Below the pieces are notes generated by a model. That model worked only from the letters and a program-made list of their open reading frames with translations, was not told the DNA's origin and ran no database searches. The position numbers were made by a program, and so were the translations under genes. DNA of 64,000 nt from Chthonomonas sp. GTDB lineage: Bacteria > Armatimonadota > Fimbriimonadia > Fimbriimonadales > Fimbriimonadaceae. Positions 17,720 to 26,086 of the stretch are shown one piece after another (position 1 is the stretch's first letter; every line of letters begins with the position of its first letter). The stretch is taken from the NCBI GenBank assembly GCA_016788585.1, contig JAEURP010000026.1:1-64000 (forward strand), given 5' to 3'.

Positions 17720-18022
17720 GAGACGTAGTTTCCACAGCGACTGCAAGTGAGGACTTCGCAACGTTACGGGGATTGAACAAACTGTGGCCGGGAGACGTAG
17801 GATCAATTTGTGGCATGCCCGGATTAATTACTGGGAACTTAGTCGGATATTTGGAACAGTTACGGCCCCAAGCGCGACTACGAAAGTGGAGGACGTACCC
17901 ATTCGGAACGCCGTTCGACCGTAGGATTTCTGACAAAAATTCTGCGGGCATGTTAAAAGCGGGAGCAGAGGTGGAAAGAAGACACTGGCGGCAACGATCA
18001 CAAAGGGGTTGGAAACAAAAAC
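17720..18022. other. About 300 bp without a convincing gene
   Basis: Short frames exist on both strands (plus 17773-18036, minus 17951-17688) but neither looks like a protein family or has a plausible start signal. A weak plus-strand promoter candidate is CTGACA (17930-17935) with TGTTAA (17951-17956), 15 bp apart, which would give the LuxR-type gene a leader of about 60 nt. The terminator at 17661-17719 suggests a minus-strand RNA, possibly a small RNA. I recognised no 6S, SRP, tmRNA or RNase P signature on either strand. Confidence 0.35.
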
Positions 18023-18295
18023 ATGGCCATGCCTAGTACAGCACGAATAGAAATGGGTCCTCGCGGCGTCCGGCTGACGCCCACCGAGATTAAGGTCCTG
18101 AGCCTAATCGCTCAGGGTCACAGCAGCAAGGAGGCTGCTGAGAAGCTCGTCGTTTCGAAGCGCACAGTGGACTTCCACTTGGCGAACATTTACGATAAGC
18201 TTCAGGTCAACAATCGAGTACAAGCGCTTCGAGCGGCGACGCGCTACGGCTTGATTCCGTTTGACCCGGTCTTCGGTGGCGGAAGCGACGCTTAA
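18023..18295 (+). CDS. Stand-alone LuxR/GerE-type helix-turn-helix regulator
   Basis: This 90-residue protein is almost only a GerE-type DNA-binding domain: LTPTEIKVLSLIAQGHSSKE, then SKRTVDFHLANIYDKLQV (recognition helix) and NNRVQALRAATRYGLI. There is no receiver or ligand domain, so activity may be set by expression level or by a partner. GGGG/GGA stretches precede the ATG. It is followed by a terminator and therefore forms its own transcription unit. A second in-frame ATG two codons on is equally possible. Confidence 0.88.
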   Translation: MAMPSTARIEMGPRGVRLTPTEIKVLSLIAQGHSSKEAAEKLVVSKRTVDFHLANIYDKLQVNNRVQALRAATRYGLIPFDPVFGGGSDA

Positions 18296-18319
18296 GAGTA
18301 TCGCGAATTGAAGTGATTT

Positions 18320-18344
18320 GCCTCACCCTTCGGGTGGGGCTTTT
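18320..18344 (+). terminator. Rho-independent terminator after the LuxR-type gene
   Basis: GCCTCACCC pairs with GGGTGGGGC (one G-U pair) around a TTC loop and is followed by TTTT. It ends 14 bp before the comF start, so the comF -10 box must lie directly behind it. Confidence 0.75.
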
Positions 18345-18347
18345 CGC

Positions 18348-18353
18348 TATATT
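18348..18353 (+). promoter_or_regulatory. Leaderless-type -10 box of comF
   Basis: TATATT lies 5 nt before the GTG at 18359, immediately after the preceding terminator. Confidence 0.4.
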
Positions 18354-18358
18354 AGGCT

Positions 18359-18982
18359 GTGCTTAACGCGCTTTTCCCCGTACGGTGCGGCTTGTGTGGT
18401 CTGATGGCCAGCAGTGGACTCTGCGAGGAGTGCCGAGAGGCGTTTGAGCCGGCGCAGAACGCGGTGGAAAGGCTCGATTCGGGTTCGCTGAGCATCGCCA
18501 TTGGGCTCTACAAGTACGAAGGACGGGTGGCTCAGGCCGTTCAGAGGTTGAAGTACGAAAGAGTCACATCGCTGGCCGACCCGCTGGCCAACCTGATCGA
18601 AATTGGATTTCGCGAATATGGGGGCGACTCTTGGGACATGATTGCGCCGGTGCCTATTCATTGGCGGCGGCTTTGCTGGCGCGGTTTCAACCAGGCCGAG
18701 CTGTTGGCGAGGAATCTACCTCACATGATTCAAGGAAAAGGGTTGCTGAGAATCCGAGCCACGCGGCCTCAGGTGAGGCTCTCGCCCGAAGAGCGACGCA
18801 CCAACTTGCTGGGCGCGTTTCGGTCGGACGCTTCTGTTCGAGGCAAGGCAGTTTTGCTCGTGGATGATGTACTCACGAGCGGAAGCACTGCGCGAGCCTG
18901 CGCCGACGCATTGGTAGCTGCGGGCGCGAGCCGGGTTGGCATATTGGCCCTAGCCCGCGGATTTGATCTTAACGTGGACTAA
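18359..18982 (+). CDS. comF: ComF family protein (phosphoribosyltransferase fold)
   Basis: This 207-residue protein starts at GTG 18359. It has the N-terminal four-cysteine zinc site of ComF (C-x2-C, then C-x2-C in LCEECRE) and a C-terminal PRTase domain with the PRPP loop VDDVLTSGSTARACADAL (about 165-182). In competent bacteria ComF is a cytosolic protein that helps import single-stranded DNA; in others its role is unclear. No other competence pilus genes are here, though a TfoX-like protein is at 54252. Confidence 0.93.
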   Translation: MLNALFPVRCGLCGLMASSGLCEECREAFEPAQNAVERLDSGSLSIAIGLYKYEGRVAQAVQRLKYERVTSLADPLANLIEIGFREYGGDSWDMIAPVPIHWRRLCWRGFNQAELLARNLPHMIQGKGLLRIRATRPQVRLSPEERRTNLLGAFRSDASVRGKAVLLVDDVLTSGSTARACADALVAAGASRVGILALARGFDLNVD

Positions 18983-18987
18983 TGACT

Positions 18988-19128
18988 TTACGGCCGGACC
19001 CGCTTGCCCAAGAAACTGATCTCATGCTCTGTCCCGCACTCGCAGCACTGCCTAACTCTAGAATTTCTCTTCGTATGCCAAAGCAACCAGAACACAGGAA
19101 GTAGCATATCCATGATCGATATGAGCAT
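18988..19128 (-). CDS. Possible small zinc-ribbon protein, or remnant interrupted by TGA
   Basis: From ATG 19128 a 46-residue frame reads MLISIMDMLLPVFWLLWHTK and ends CCECGTEHEISFLGKRVRP. Upstream in the same frame, 15 codons of open sequence read DNCQEKTKHICSEPP, directly preceded by TGA at 19174-19176. The TGA sits exactly where the first Cys of a C-x-x-C zinc ribbon would be. Beyond it the frame stays open back to a TTG at 19221 that overlaps the hpf stop. So this is either a 46-residue protein downstream of hpf, a zinc-ribbon gene broken by a TGC/TGT-to-TGA change, or a TGA-readthrough gene. No selenocysteine insertion hairpin was evident. Confidence 0.35.
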   Translation of the reverse strand: MLISIMDMLLPVFWLLWHTKRNSRVRQCCECGTEHEISFLGKRVRP

Positions 19129-19223
19129 AGGAGGCTCGGAACAAATGTGCTTAGTTTTCTCTTGGCAATTGTCTCAGAAGGCCCTCGGGTAGAAGGTCGA
19201 CCAAGGCTCATGCCAGCTCAACT

Positions 19224-19775
19224 TTAAACTTCCGGCTCGAGCAAGCCGTACTTCCCATCCTTTCGGCGGTAGAGCACCTCAACTCGGTTGGTTATCTCGT
19301 TCTTGAAAACGAAGAACGGATAGCCGAGTAACTCCATCTCGAGTGCGGCTTCATCGATCGTTTGCGGCTTGACCAGGAACTGCTTGCGTTCCTTGATCAC
19401 GACATGCTCGTCGTGATCGTCCTCTTCGTGAGGCTCCTCGAAGCCTTTCGGCACGGCCTGACCGTTGTGGCGGTACTTGTTGACCATGCGCTTCTTGATT
19501 CGACGCAGACGGTTTTCGAGTTTGTCGGCCACCAGGTCGACAGCAGCGCGAAGGTTGGCGTCCTCTTCTTCGCCTCGGATGGTGAGGCCATCGGCGAAGA
19601 TGGTCACTTCGAGTTTGTGGAGTTCGCGCTTGCCTCGGTGGACCTCGCGATGGACGAGTTCCACCCGCGATGCTTTGTTGAAGTACCTATCTAAGCGACC
19701 CAGCTTTTCGGCGGCAAAGTCTTTGTCACGATCGGTCAAATTTCCGACGGCATTACGAACGAGTACTTCCATCAT
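19224..19775 (-). CDS. hpf: Ribosome hibernation promoting factor, long form
   Basis: This 183-residue protein has the N-terminal S30AE fold (about 1-100, EVLVRNAVGNLTDRDKDFA) and the C-terminal domain of long HPF (IDEAALEMELLGYPFFVFKN), joined by an acidic, His-rich linker. Long HPF dimerises 70S ribosomes into inactive 100S particles in stationary phase. It has a strong AAGGAG site about 10 nt before the ATG, which makes it one of the clearly leadered genes. It is the last complete gene of the run transglutaminase, PIN/TRAM, ispDF, hpf. Confidence 0.95.
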   Translation of the reverse strand: MMEVLVRNAVGNLTDRDKDFAAEKLGRLDRYFNKASRVELVHREVHRGKRELHKLEVTIFADGLTIRGEEEDANLRAAVDLVADKLENRLRRIKKRMVNKYRHNGQAVPKGFEEPHEEDDHDEHVVIKERKQFLVKPQTIDEAALEMELLGYPFFVFKNEITNRVEVLYRRKDGKYGLLEPEV

Positions 19776-19790
19776 TCTTTTGGTTCTCCT

Positions 19791-20885
19791 TTAAGGGCTC
19801 CGGCGCAACGTGGCCACGGCCATGGCGGCAATGCCTTCTTTGCGCCCGATCGCTCCCAAACCTTCATTGGTTGTCGCCTTTACGTTCACTCTCGTGGGGT
19901 CTATCCCCAAGGCATTTGCGATCACTTCCCTTATCTCATTGCTACGAGACATGATCTTTGGGGTTTCAGCGAGCAGTGTGGCGTCCACGTTTTCAATGGT
20001 CCAGCCCTGTGCCACTAAGCGCTGACCCGTTTCTTCGACAAATCGAATCGAAGGACAATTCTTCCACTGAGGATCACTTGGCGGATAGTGAACACCGATG
20101 TCTCCAAGTCCACCCGCGCCTAAAAGGGCATCGACTACGGCGTGGAGGAGGGCATCGGCATCGGAGTGACCATCCAGCGCTGGCCCGTCAAACTTCACGC
20201 CTCCCAGCATCATGGGCCTTGAAGGGTCGGCTGAAAATGCGTGTACGTCGTATCCGAACCCGGTTCGAATCTCGACCGCAGATCCCACCAATGCTCTCGC
20301 AATTTCCATGTCTTCTGGCGAAGTGATTTTCATATTAATCCTGTTGCCACTGACATACGCGACATTTATTCCAATCTTTTGTAAGAGTGCCGCGTCGTCA
20401 GTCGCCTCGACTTCACCAGCATGAGCACGATGTAGATCGGATAGGCGGGCACATTGGGGAGTTTGAATGGCAAATACCTGATTACGGTCGACCGTAACAC
20501 CATCTTTTTGTCGCAAAGTGTCCGCCATAGCCACAGCCGCCGTTGCAGCGCCGTGCTCTTGGGCACCCACAAGCACTGCCCGGATGAGATCAGGCGTGAC
20601 CAGCGGTCGAGCCCCGTCGTGAATGAGCACGAACTCGTAGCCTTCTGGTACGGCTTCGAGGCCAGCGCGAACGCTTTCAGAACGAGTTGCCCCTCCGGAA
20701 ACGACGGTCGCTTCAGACGAGGCGATCCCACGACCATTGTCGACCACGATCAACAGGTCTACCACTTCTCGAAATGCGTCAATCGACCACTTCCAAACTG
20801 GTTTCCCGCCAAGCGGTTCGATGAGTTTGTCCCCGCCAAAGCGTGTGCCGCTGCCGCCGCAGAGAATGATCGCGGCGACTTTCAA
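19791..20885 (-). CDS. ispDF: Bifunctional IspD-IspF isoprenoid enzyme
   Basis: One 364-residue chain carries two MEP-pathway enzymes. Residues about 1-210 are IspD, with the nucleotide-binding LCGGSGTRFGG and HDGARPLV, making CDP-methylerythritol. Residues about 208-364 are IspF, with the zinc motif GYDVHAF, HSDADALLHAVVDAL and a C-terminal TNEGLGAIGR, making the cyclodiphosphate. The IspE kinase that acts between them is not in the window. It overlaps the PIN/TRAM gene by 4 bp. Fusions occur in alpha- and epsilonproteobacteria; elsewhere ispD and ispF are usually separate. Confidence 0.95.
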   Translation of the reverse strand: MKVAAIILCGGSGTRFGGDKLIEPLGGKPVWKWSIDAFREVVDLLIVVDNGRGIASSEATVVSGGATRSESVRAGLEAVPEGYEFVLIHDGARPLVTPDLIRAVLVGAQEHGAATAAVAMADTLRQKDGVTVDRNQVFAIQTPQCARLSDLHRAHAGEVEATDDAALLQKIGINVAYVSGNRINMKITSPEDMEIARALVGSAVEIRTGFGYDVHAFSADPSRPMMLGGVKFDGPALDGHSDADALLHAVVDALLGAGGLGDIGVHYPPSDPQWKNCPSIRFVEETGQRLVAQGWTIENVDATLLAETPKIMSRSNEIREVIANALGIDPTRVNVKATTNEGLGAIGRKEGIAAMAVATLRRSP

Positions 20886-21982
20886 CGGGCGCGCCTACGT
20901 TGGGCCGACTCGTCGTCGATTCCATCATCTGGCAATTCGGCGAAGATCATCTTGCCGCGCTCAGTCTGGTGAACTTGGGTTACGACGACCGAAACGTCAT
21001 GACCGAGCGCTCGAGCCGCGTTTTCGACGACTACCATCGTGCCGTCGTCGAGGTAGCCAACCCCTTGGCCAGGGTGTGAGCCTTCGCGGCTGATCGTGAG
21101 TTCCAGCGGTTCGCCAGGCAAAACCATTGGTTTCACGGCGAGGGCAAGGTCGTTGATGTTTAGAACCACAACTTCTTGCAAGCTCGCGACGCGGTTAAGG
21201 TTGTGGTCGTTCGTGACGAGGTCGGCACCGAGGGCCCGAGCGAGGCGCACCAGCCGACCGTCGACACCATCGCTCCCTTCGCTCGCGAGCCTATCGTGCG
21301 TCCCAATCTCAAGCGTGACTTTGGCTTGCAATTGGCGAAGCACTTCCAGACCGCGCCGGCCGCGTTGGCGTTTCAGGCCATCGCTGTTGTCAGCAATGTA
21401 TTGGAGCTCATTGAGGACAAACTTCGGGACATAAAGCTGACCGTCTAGAAAACCGGTTAAGATGATGTCGTAGATTCGGCCATCGATGATGACGTTGGTG
21501 TCGAGAATCTTGTATTCAGAGCGTCGCCCCTTCCCTCGGTTTTTCGACCAAGGCAGAACATCCTCAACCTGTCGTATCACGTACAGGGCTACCGAGGACA
21601 CGAGGAACATCATTGCAACCGAAACCAAAGTCGCCGTGAAAGCCCCGAGCGTGGTGAAAAGCACCATGAAAGGAACGGTCAGGATGACGCCGAACAAGAT
21701 GCTGAGGAAGATATTGACCTTGTCGCCTGGGTGAGCCCGTTCCCACGCGCCAAACGTACGCTCAAAGACCTGGAACAGGGCGTTTCCGCCCGCCAGACCG
21801 AGGACCGCACCGAGAACACAGAGCGCCGCCAGTGGCAATGGGTTGTTAGCGTATGAAGTCCCCTCGGGAAATCTCTGGTAGAAGAAAGTTAGAAGTGTCG
21901 CCCCATGCTGATAGGTAATGAAGGCGAGCCCCAGGGCGCCGGCCGCAAGGAACAAGTATCGAACAGAGTTGAGTCGCATCAT
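20882..21982 (-). CDS. YacL-like membrane protein with PIN and TRAM domains
   Basis: The 366-residue protein has several N-terminal membrane helices (about 7-26, 45-65, 88-112 and 115-135). A PIN nuclease domain follows (LDTNVIIDGRIYDI with acidic residues D and D, later LVTNDHNLNR), and then a C-terminal TRAM domain (HPGQGVGYLDDGTMVVVENA). In Firmicutes the orthologue YacL sits directly before ispD and ispF, and the same order holds here. It may be a membrane-bound RNase; the substrate is unknown. It overlaps both neighbours by 4 bp. Confidence 0.9.
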   Translation of the reverse strand: MMRLNSVRYLFLAAGALGLAFITYQHGATLLTFFYQRFPEGTSYANNPLPLAALCVLGAVLGLAGGNALFQVFERTFGAWERAHPGDKVNIFLSILFGVILTVPFMVLFTTLGAFTATLVSVAMMFLVSSVALYVIRQVEDVLPWSKNRGKGRRSEYKILDTNVIIDGRIYDIILTGFLDGQLYVPKFVLNELQYIADNSDGLKRQRGRRGLEVLRQLQAKVTLEIGTHDRLASEGSDGVDGRLVRLARALGADLVTNDHNLNRVASLQEVVVLNINDLALAVKPMVLPGEPLELTISREGSHPGQGVGYLDDGTMVVVENAARALGHDVSVVVTQVHQTERGKMIFAELPDDGIDDESAQRRRAR

Positions 21983-23370
21983 GAGCGGTACTTCGTTGAA
22001 ATTGTCTTAAATGAGCTTCCTTGCAGAACCGTGAAGGTAAATGCTTCCTCCACATTGCCGTGCGCTAACTTGAATCTTGTCGCATTTGTGGGGTGGCTTG
22101 CCCGAGTTGGATCGAACAAAACCCATTGATCCCCGCTCCAGACCTCGTTCCAAGCGTGATAGTACATCTGGCCATTCTCATAAATCAGGCCACTGGCGAC
22201 CCGACTGGGAATACCAGCATTTCGCATCAGCGTCGCACCGAGAATCGCATAGTCTCGGCAGACGCCTTCTTTGCTGGCCAACACTTCGGTAGCATCTCGG
22301 AGTACGCCGATTCCCGCATTTGGCCTCATTGAACGCTCGATCCACAGGCTAATCTTCTCGCTAGCTTTCAGGACCCGGCGTTCCCCGCCAAGAATTTGCT
22401 TAGTCAAGTTCTGAAATTGCGAGGTTCCGACTGGGATGTGCAGGCTTGAGACAATCCACTTTTTGGCATACCGGTTTGCTTCTGAGATTGGCCGATCTTT
22501 CACCGCCATTCGATCCACCGGATGAATAGTAACCATCCAACGATCGCCTAGCCGGGTGACGGTCTGGTACGAGTCGCTTGGGCATCGAGACAGATCCGCT
22601 CCGGTGACCTCGAACCGCGCCTCAAGGAGATCGAGCGAACGGTCAATCGGCGGATTGACTTTGATCGCCGCGGACTCACCCAAGTCAGTTCTTGGACCAT
22701 CTAGGGAGATCGCGACCTCCTTAGAAACGGGCAGCATCACCATGCCAAGGGCTGCTTCAATTTTGATCACATCGCCTTTCGATGAGAAGTAGATCTTGCT
22801 GGCCGCCCGAGGATCGGTCACGGTGACGAGAGTCGCGTCAACAATGCGGCCGCCGACCTCGACCTTTGCCGAACCGTTGACTTTAACTTCATTCTCAATC
22901 AGCGTTACGGTTGTCGGGTCGAGGACGTGGACCTTGAAGGACTTTTGTGCGCCGGCTCCGCTAAGCACCAGGTTGGAAGTAGCATCGTCCACCACGCGCG
23001 CTCCAGGGGGGATGGGGATTGTCCTCTCGGATTTGACCCCGCCATTGTCGATTGTTGCCCTAATCTCCGTTTGCGAAAACTTCGCCAGTACGACCTGAGT
23101 ACGGCCACCGCTTTCGGTTGAGTAACGCATCTCAATGGGACGACCATCCGAACCGGTGCGTGTCCGGCTGACAATGCGCATTTCTAGGTCTTGGCCCATC
23201 AAGGCTGACCGGAACACCGTCTCGCTCTCTGACCATCCTGCGTCCAATTCGCGTGTCACGGAATAGCCGACTTTGCCGCCGTTCAAATAAATGGCAAAGT
23301 AGGTCTCGGTCGCCCATGCGGATTTGCCAAACATGACCATCGCGGCCAGCATTCCGAATCGATTTATCAT
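21979..23370 (-). CDS. Secreted transglutaminase-like protease-fold protein
   Basis: From ATG 23370 the protein has 463 residues with a signal peptide (MINRFGMLAAMVMFGKSAWA). The C-terminal transglutaminase-like domain has a full catalytic triad: C371 in KEGVCRDYAILG, H405 in YYHAWNEVW and D420 in LFDPTRAS. The first 250 residues are beta-rich and unassigned. Such proteins are often periplasmic cysteine peptidases. A TTG at 23406 in the same frame would add 12 residues; TATAGA/TAGACT near 23421-23428 is a plausible -10 box for the operon. Confidence 0.85.
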   Translation of the reverse strand: MINRFGMLAAMVMFGKSAWATETYFAIYLNGGKVGYSVTRELDAGWSESETVFRSALMGQDLEMRIVSRTRTGSDGRPIEMRYSTESGGRTQVVLAKFSQTEIRATIDNGGVKSERTIPIPPGARVVDDATSNLVLSGAGAQKSFKVHVLDPTTVTLIENEVKVNGSAKVEVGGRIVDATLVTVTDPRAASKIYFSSKGDVIKIEAALGMVMLPVSKEVAISLDGPRTDLGESAAIKVNPPIDRSLDLLEARFEVTGADLSRCPSDSYQTVTRLGDRWMVTIHPVDRMAVKDRPISEANRYAKKWIVSSLHIPVGTSQFQNLTKQILGGERRVLKASEKISLWIERSMRPNAGIGVLRDATEVLASKEGVCRDYAILGATLMRNAGIPSRVASGLIYENGQMYYHAWNEVWSGDQWVLFDPTRASHPTNATRFKLAHGNVEEAFTFTVLQGSSFKTISTKYRS

Positions 23371-23485
23371 CTTGTGTACAGCAAAGGATACATTCTCCGA
23401 ACCCAAATGGGTGTGCCTTTAGTCTATAGACGCGTGGCAAAGGAGCCACAATTTCTAACGCGAAAGGTACGCTTCTAATTCCGTC

Positions 23486-26077
23486 ATGTCCAAGCTGGTC
23501 ATTGTAGAGTCTCCCGCCAAAGCCAAAACTATCAGTCGTTTTCTGGGAGGAGGCTATATTGTCGAGGCAAGCTTTGGGCACGTGCGCGATCTACCCAATA
23601 GCGCGACAGAGGTCCCCGCAGAGTACAAAAAACTCAAATGGGGCAAGCTGGGCGTGAATGTCGACGACAAGTTCCAGCCGCTCTACGTCGTGCCAGCAGA
23701 CAAGAAGCGGCACGTCGATAACCTGAAGAAAGCTGCCAAGGGAGCGGACGAAATCCTACTCGCGACTGATGAAGACCGAGAGGGTGAAAGCATTTCGTGG
23801 CACATCCTTGAATTGCTTAAGCTCCCAAAGAGCGCGAAAGTGTCGCGAATTGTGTTTCATGAGGTAACACCGGAGGCGATCAAGGCGGCCCTTGCGAATC
23901 CGCGCCAGCTTGACGACAGCTTGGTACGGGCTCAAGAAACACGCAGGATTCTCGATAGGCTGTATGGGTATACGCTGTCGCCTTTGCTTTGGAAAAAGGT
24001 CGCGCCAAAGCTGAGCGCGGGGCGAGTTCAAAGCGTGGCGGTAAGGCTATTAGTGGATCGTGAACGGGAGCGGCGCGACTTCATTCCGGCGCAATACTGG
24101 GACCTGTCGGCCTTGTTTGGAGCTAAGGACGGGGAGTTTGATGCCCAACTAGTTCGGTTAGGCGACCAGAAGATTGCAACTGGCAAGTCCTTTAGCGATC
24201 GAGGACTTCTGATCGACAAGTCAGTCTGGCTAAAAGAAGAGGATGCCCGCACCCTTGGGTCGACCGCGAAGGCAATTCAGGAATGGAAGGTCAGTAAGGT
24301 TGAGGCTAAGCCGGGACAAGAGTCGCCGCCGAAGCCGTTTCAAACATCAACTTTGCAGCAGGAAGCGAACCGCAAGCTTCGCTTAAGTTCCAAGCGCACG
24401 ATGCAAATTGCCCAAAACCTTTACGAAGGCGTCGACTTGGGCGGCGAGCGCGTTGGCCTGATCACTTACATGCGAACAGACAGCATGACCTTGAGCGAGC
24501 GTGCGCTTCAGCAGGCGCGAGAGGTGATCAAGGACTTGTACGGCGCCAACTATCTGCCGCCGCAGGCCGTTCAGTACAAGACCAAATCCAAAGGGGCCCA
24601 AGAAGCTCACGAGGCGATTCGCCCGACTGACCTAAGTCGCCGTCCGCAGGACATCAAGCAGTATTTGAGTCCCGAGCAATACGACCTCTATGAGCTGATT
24701 TGGAAGCGGACGATTGCCTGTCAGATGGTGGCGGCGCGGGTTCTTCGCACATCGGCTGAGGTGGAAGGGGCGGGTGACGGCAAGACGTTTACCTTCTCGG
24801 CGAGCGGCAAGTCGATTGAGTTTCCCGGGTTCCTTCGGGCATATGTTGAGGGTTCGGATGATCCGGACTCGGAGCTCGGCGACCGAGAGCGGATTCTGCC
24901 GGTGCTCACCCAAGGGCAAAGCGTTGACCTTCGCAAGTTGGAAGTCGAAGATCATGCGACGCGACCACCGGCCCGCTATACGGAAGCCTCGCTGGTGGGC
25001 AAGTTAGAAGAAGAAGGCATTGGAAGGCCTAGCACCTATGCCAGCATCATCAGCACAATTCAAGATCGTGGATACACGTTTAAGAGGGGTAACGAGCTTG
25101 TTCCGACGTTTACTGCCTTTGCCGTTACTGACCTGCTTGCTGAGAATTTCGAAGAACTTGTCGATCTGAAGTTCACCGCGCGGATGGAGGACGAACTTGA
25201 CGAAATTGCCGAAGGCAAGCGCGATTCTGTTAAGCACCTTCGAAACTTCTATTCCGGCGATCACGGGTTGGATCATCAGGTGAGCGCAAAGTCTGAGGAT
25301 ATTCCCTATCCAGCCATACCCATTGGGAACGACATCACCCTAAAGGTGGGTCGTTTCGGAACCTACATTCAGCGAGGTGATCAGAGGGCATCCGTTCCCG
25401 AAGGCACGATCCCTGCTGACTTCGATGTTGAGAAGGCAGAGGCGCTCCTTGGCGGCCCCGCCGCTGTCGGCGTCGATGCAAAGAGCGGGCAAAAGGTCCT
25501 CGTTAAGTCCGGACGATTTGGCACTTATCTTGAAGTTGCGCAAACGGAAGAGGAGAAGGAAAGCGGGGAGAAACCGCGGCGGGCAAGTTTGCCAAATGGA
25601 GTTCGCGCAGAAGACCTCACCGAAGAGGATATGCAGATTCTTCTTAGTTTTCCAAGGGAGTTAGGAGCTAAGGACGGTGCTCCGGTCACCGTTCTCATTG
25701 GAAGGTACGGACCGTTTGTTAAGTCCGGCGATGAGATCCGTAACATTGCTGATTGGCGGGTAGCGGGCCGAGTGACACTGCAGGAGGCGATCGAAATACT
25801 AGCCCAACCAAAGGCGTTTGGGAAAAGATCGACCTCTCGGGAGCCGGCCGCAGCGCTCCAAGAGTTTGGCAAGCTTGAAGGCGCCCAGGGGAATGTGCGA
25901 GTGCTCAGTGGACGCTATGGCCCGTACGTCACCGACGGCAAAACCAATGCAACATTGCCCAAACATCTCTCGCCCGAATCCATCACGGCAGATCAGGCGC
26001 TCGAATTGTTGAAAGCCAAAGCCGCCGCTGGACCGTCAAAAAAGAAGCCATTTCGCCGTGGACGAAAATCGGCGTAG
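23486..26077 (+). CDS. topA: DNA topoisomerase I
   Basis: This 863-residue type IA topoisomerase relaxes negative supercoils. It has the Toprim domain (LVIVESPAKAKTISRFLG and ATDEDREGE) and the active-site Tyr in GLITYMRTDSM. The C-terminal part lacks the four-cysteine zinc fingers of the E. coli enzyme. Instead it has four short repeats centred on GRFGTYIQRG, GRFGTYLEV, GRYGPFVKSG and GRYGPYVTDG, as in the actinobacterial/cyanobacterial type, and a basic KKKPFRRGRKSA end. It is divergent from the transglutaminase operon across 115 bp. Confidence 0.97.
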   Translation: MSKLVIVESPAKAKTISRFLGGGYIVEASFGHVRDLPNSATEVPAEYKKLKWGKLGVNVDDKFQPLYVVPADKKRHVDNLKKAAKGADEILLATDEDREGESISWHILELLKLPKSAKVSRIVFHEVTPEAIKAALANPRQLDDSLVRAQETRRILDRLYGYTLSPLLWKKVAPKLSAGRVQSVAVRLLVDRERERRDFIPAQYWDLSALFGAKDGEFDAQLVRLGDQKIATGKSFSDRGLLIDKSVWLKEEDARTLGSTAKAIQEWKVSKVEAKPGQESPPKPFQTSTLQQEANRKLRLSSKRTMQIAQNLYEGVDLGGERVGLITYMRTDSMTLSERALQQAREVIKDLYGANYLPPQAVQYKTKSKGAQEAHEAIRPTDLSRRPQDIKQYLSPEQYDLYELIWKRTIACQMVAARVLRTSAEVEGAGDGKTFTFSASGKSIEFPGFLRAYVEGSDDPDSELGDRERILPVLTQGQSVDLRKLEVEDHATRPPARYTEASLVGKLEEEGIGRPSTYASIISTIQDRGYTFKRGNELVPTFTAFAVTDLLAENFEELVDLKFTARMEDELDEIAEGKRDSVKHLRNFYSGDHGLDHQVSAKSEDIPYPAIPIGNDITLKVGRFGTYIQRGDQRASVPEGTIPADFDVEKAEALLGGPAAVGVDAKSGQKVLVKSGRFGTYLEVAQTEEEKESGEKPRRASLPNGVRAEDLTEEDMQILLSFPRELGAKDGAPVTVLIGRYGPFVKSGDEIRNIADWRVAGRVTLQEAIEILAQPKAFGKRSTSREPAAALQEFGKLEGAQGNVRVLSGRYGPYVTDGKTNATLPKHLSPESITADQALELLKAKAAAGPSKKKPFRRGRKSA

Positions 26078-26080
26078 AAT
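26075..26080 (+). promoter_or_regulatory. Leaderless-type -10 box of gpx
   Basis: TAGAAT, overlapping the topA stop codon, lies 6 nt before the ATG at 26087. The gap AAGAAG could also serve as a weak ribosome binding site. Confidence 0.3.
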
Positions 26081-26086
26081 AAGAAG

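Noticed and set aside
17688-17951. Minus-strand frame of 87 codons ending inside the terminator stem
   Set aside because: The stop codon lies within the hairpin and the protein has no recognisable pattern; an untranslated RNA is a better explanation, though the frame cannot be excluded.
17773-18036. Plus-strand frame of 87 codons upstream of the LuxR-type gene
   Set aside because: No start signal of either type found in this window, no domain, and it overlaps the start of the regulator. The region is described as unassigned instead.
18969-19211. Minus-strand frame of 80 codons between comF and hpf
   Set aside because: A different minus-strand frame in the same place shows the zinc-ribbon pattern and better composition.
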